Shown in pieces: positions 62,609 through 64,000 of a stretch of DNA of 64,000 bases. The position numbers and the translations under genes were made by a program. The first letter of the stretch is position 1, and the number at the start of each line of letters is the position of its first letter. A model generated the notes under the pieces. It ran no database searches. It was not told the DNA's origin and worked only from the letters and a program-made list of their open reading frames with translations. Source of the stretch: an uncultured Pseudodesulfovibrio sp. (GTDB taxonomy: Bacteria; Desulfobacterota; Desulfovibrionia; Desulfovibrionales; Desulfovibrionaceae); assembly GCF_963664965.1 (NCBI RefSeq), contig NZ_OY761823.1, forward strand, positions 196,001-260,000, in the 5' to 3' direction.

Positions 62609-63547
62609 TTAATGTGATTTCCTGAATAATCGATGAAAAAAACGCTCGCTACGCGCATCCAGACGGGTCAATCCGCACTTTTCCGCTTCCACACGGGCGG
62701 CGCTCAATTCATCAGCCGAGATCATGCGATTGATTTCCGGATAATCTGCCGCATGAAAACAGGGACGATACTGGTCCATGATGTTGACGTACGTCCGTTT
62801 TGACAGTCCGGCCAGAAACGCCATCCATTCGCCGGTCCCCACGATATCTTCCGGCATGACCAGATGTCGGACCAGCAGCCCCCGCTGCGCCACGCCGTCC
62901 GCGTCAATGATCAGGTCGCCCACCTGCCGATGCATTTCCGTAACCGCCGCCCGCGCACACTCCGGGTAATCCTTGGCCCGGAGATACCGCTTGGCGTTTT
63001 CCACATCCCAGATTTTCACATCCGGCATGTAGATATCCACCACCCCGTCGAGCAGCCGCAGGACCTCAAGGGAATCATAGGAACTCGTATTGTAAACCAG
63101 CGGCACCCGCAAGCCGTGTTCAATGGCGATGGGCAGGGCTTCGAGAATCTGAACCGCCACATGGCTCGGCGTGACGAAATTAATGTTGTGGCACCCCTGC
63201 TCCTGAAGCTTGAGCATCACCCCGGCAAGCTCCTCTGGCTCGGCCTTGAGGCCCGCTCCGGGGTTATGGCTGATGTCGTGATTCTGGCAGAACCGGCAGC
63301 CGAGGTTGCATCCGGCAAAAAAGATCGTCCCGGAACCGTGCGTCCCGACAAGCGGCTGCTCCTCACCGAAATGCGGGTTGAAGCTCGCCACCACGCTGTG
63401 GCGACCCACGCCGCAAAAGCCGACTTCGTCCTCGCGACGATTCGCCCCGCACCGACGCGGGCACAGACGGCATTCACCGAGCGCGGCAATTCCTTGTTCG
63501 ATCCGGCGCTGCAACACGCCGGATTCGTACAATTCCGGATACGTCAT
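62609..63547 (-). CDS. Radical SAM protein, PflA-like (COG1313 type)
   Basis: A 312-residue radical SAM enzyme. The S-adenosylmethionine cluster motif is AGCNLGCRFCQNHDISH (CxxxCxxC). An N-terminal Cys-rich segment, ECRLCPRRCGANRREDEVGF, recalls glycyl-radical activators and AmmeMemo-type relatives. NINFVTPSHV and DIYMPDVKIWD follow. It is usually annotated as a putative pyruvate-formate-lyase activating enzyme, but no glycyl-radical enzyme is nearby, so the substrate is unknown. AGGAGGG precedes the ATG. Confidence 0.87.
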   Translation of the reverse strand: MTYPELYESGVLQRRIEQGIAALGECRLCPRRCGANRREDEVGFCGVGRHSVVASFNPHFGEEQPLVGTHGSGTIFFAGCNLGCRFCQNHDISHNPGAGLKAEPEELAGVMLKLQEQGCHNINFVTPSHVAVQILEALPIAIEHGLRVPLVYNTSSYDSLEVLRLLDGVVDIYMPDVKIWDVENAKRYLRAKDYPECARAAVTEMHRQVGDLIIDADGVAQRGLLVRHLVMPEDIVGTGEWMAFLAGLSKRTYVNIMDQYRPCFHAADYPEINRMISADELSAARVEAEKCGLTRLDARSERFFHRLFRKSH

Positions 63548-63662
63548 ATTCCCTCCTGAAATGAAGGAACAAAGACTTTCGGTCTCGGGGTGACTACGCC
63601 ATGAAACGCCTGCCTCCAAGGTCTTGCGAACTCGGATGCTGGACTGCCGGAGGTTCCGAGTC

Positions 63663-64000
63663 CTACTTCACGACCAGTACGGGACAGGAAGTCGTATGCA
63701 GCACCTTGTGCGTGACGGAGCCGAGGATAAGCCCTTCGAGGTCGGACTTGCCCTTGGAACCGATGACGATAAGGTCACACTTTTCCACGTCGCAAACGTT
63801 CGCGATGACTTCAGCGATTTCACCGCCGATAACGAGATCGGCAAACTCGATCTTGGCGTTTTCAAGACGCTTGCGGTAGTGATCCATGACGGCTTCGGCA
63901 CCTGCGGTCAGGTATTCGAGCAGCTCCTCGGCATTGGGTTGTCCCAGCCCGGTAGGCACGGGCTTGCGGACGTGCAGAAGAACGATGGGAACGTTGTAAT
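63663..64000 (-). CDS. Universal stress protein (UspA family), 5' end outside the window
   Basis: At least 112 residues in frame up to the window edge (visible upstream part [16 protein letters not shown]). The Usp nucleotide-binding motif is present: [20 protein letters not shown], then [17 protein letters not shown] at the end. A GTG at 63959 is an internal codon, not the start. Single-domain Usp proteins are cytosolic ATP-binding stress proteins of varied roles. Confidence 0.88.
   Translation of the reverse strand, partial: YNVPIVLLHVRKPVPTGLGQPNAEELLEYLTAGAEAVMDHYRKRLENAKIEFADLVIGGEIAEVIANVCDVEKCDLIVIGSKGKSDLEGLILGSVTHKVLHTTSCPVLVVK

Overview
The window looks like a chromosomal segment of a sulfate-reducing bacterium of the Desulfovibrionaceae (Desulfovibrio or Pseudodesulfovibrio type). 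The case rests on the dissimilatory sulfate-activation and APS-reduction block: sat on the plus strand at 24.8-26.1 kb, and divergently aprB-aprA-qmoA-qmoB-qmoC-qmoD on the minus strand from 24.2 to 15.9 kb. Rubrerythrin, many orphan solute-binding proteins and GC-rich protein-coding DNA (about 60% in lines I counted) fit this. No rRNA, tRNA, CRISPR array, insertion sequence or integrase was seen.

Layout. 0-2.5 kb: a fused threonine-phosphate decarboxylase/cobyric acid synthase gene (CobD-CobQ, cobamide synthesis), cut by the window edge. 2.9-9 kb: aminotransferase, a candidate sigma-54 promoter with a short terminated transcript, a frameshifted solute-binding protein gene, a DUF697-type membrane protein, exonuclease III, a 29-residue membrane peptide and a HI0933-type flavoprotein. 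9.4-14.2 kb: a branched-chain amino acid ABC transporter operon livG-livK-livH-livM-livF. 14.7-15.4 kb: a YdfG-type dehydrogenase. 15.9-26.1 kb: the sulfate reduction block. Sat makes APS, AprBA reduces APS to sulfite and AMP, and the membrane-bound Qmo complex is thought to pass quinol electrons to AprBA. 26.4-32.7 kb: rubrerythrin with a PerR-like box, a LysR regulator, pabA-pabB-pabC for p-aminobenzoate/folate, a DMT exporter, SlyX and a DUF985 cupin.

32.7-38.8 kb: an isolated five-gene podovirus-type tail module (nozzle, small virion protein, two fibre/receptor-binding proteins, tail chaperone-like protein) with no head, packaging or integration genes. The C-terminal half of its receptor-binding gene is much more AT-rich than its surroundings. 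38.8-39.9 kb: a gene-free stretch with two oppositely oriented copies of a hairpin-bearing repeat. 39.9-46.1 kb: an EPSP-synthase-like protein with an Arg/Asp/Ser-rich tail and a chorismate-mutase-like segment, a small coiled-coil protein, aconitase and PpiD. 46.2-51 kb: a chemoreceptor, a divergent solute-binding protein and a flagellar hook protein behind a near-perfect sigma-54 promoter. 51-64 kb: TPR protein, PfkB sugar kinase, a Cys4 protein, a degenerate-receiver diguanylate cyclase, a DUF362 ferredoxin-like protein, asparagine synthetase, a GspL/GspM/GspN-like trio, a cysteine hydrolase, glutamine synthetase, a radical SAM enzyme and a universal stress protein cut by the window end.

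Function calls rest on reading the translated sequences and recalled family motifs. No database search was run. Starts were chosen from Shine-Dalgarno sites and family N-termini.
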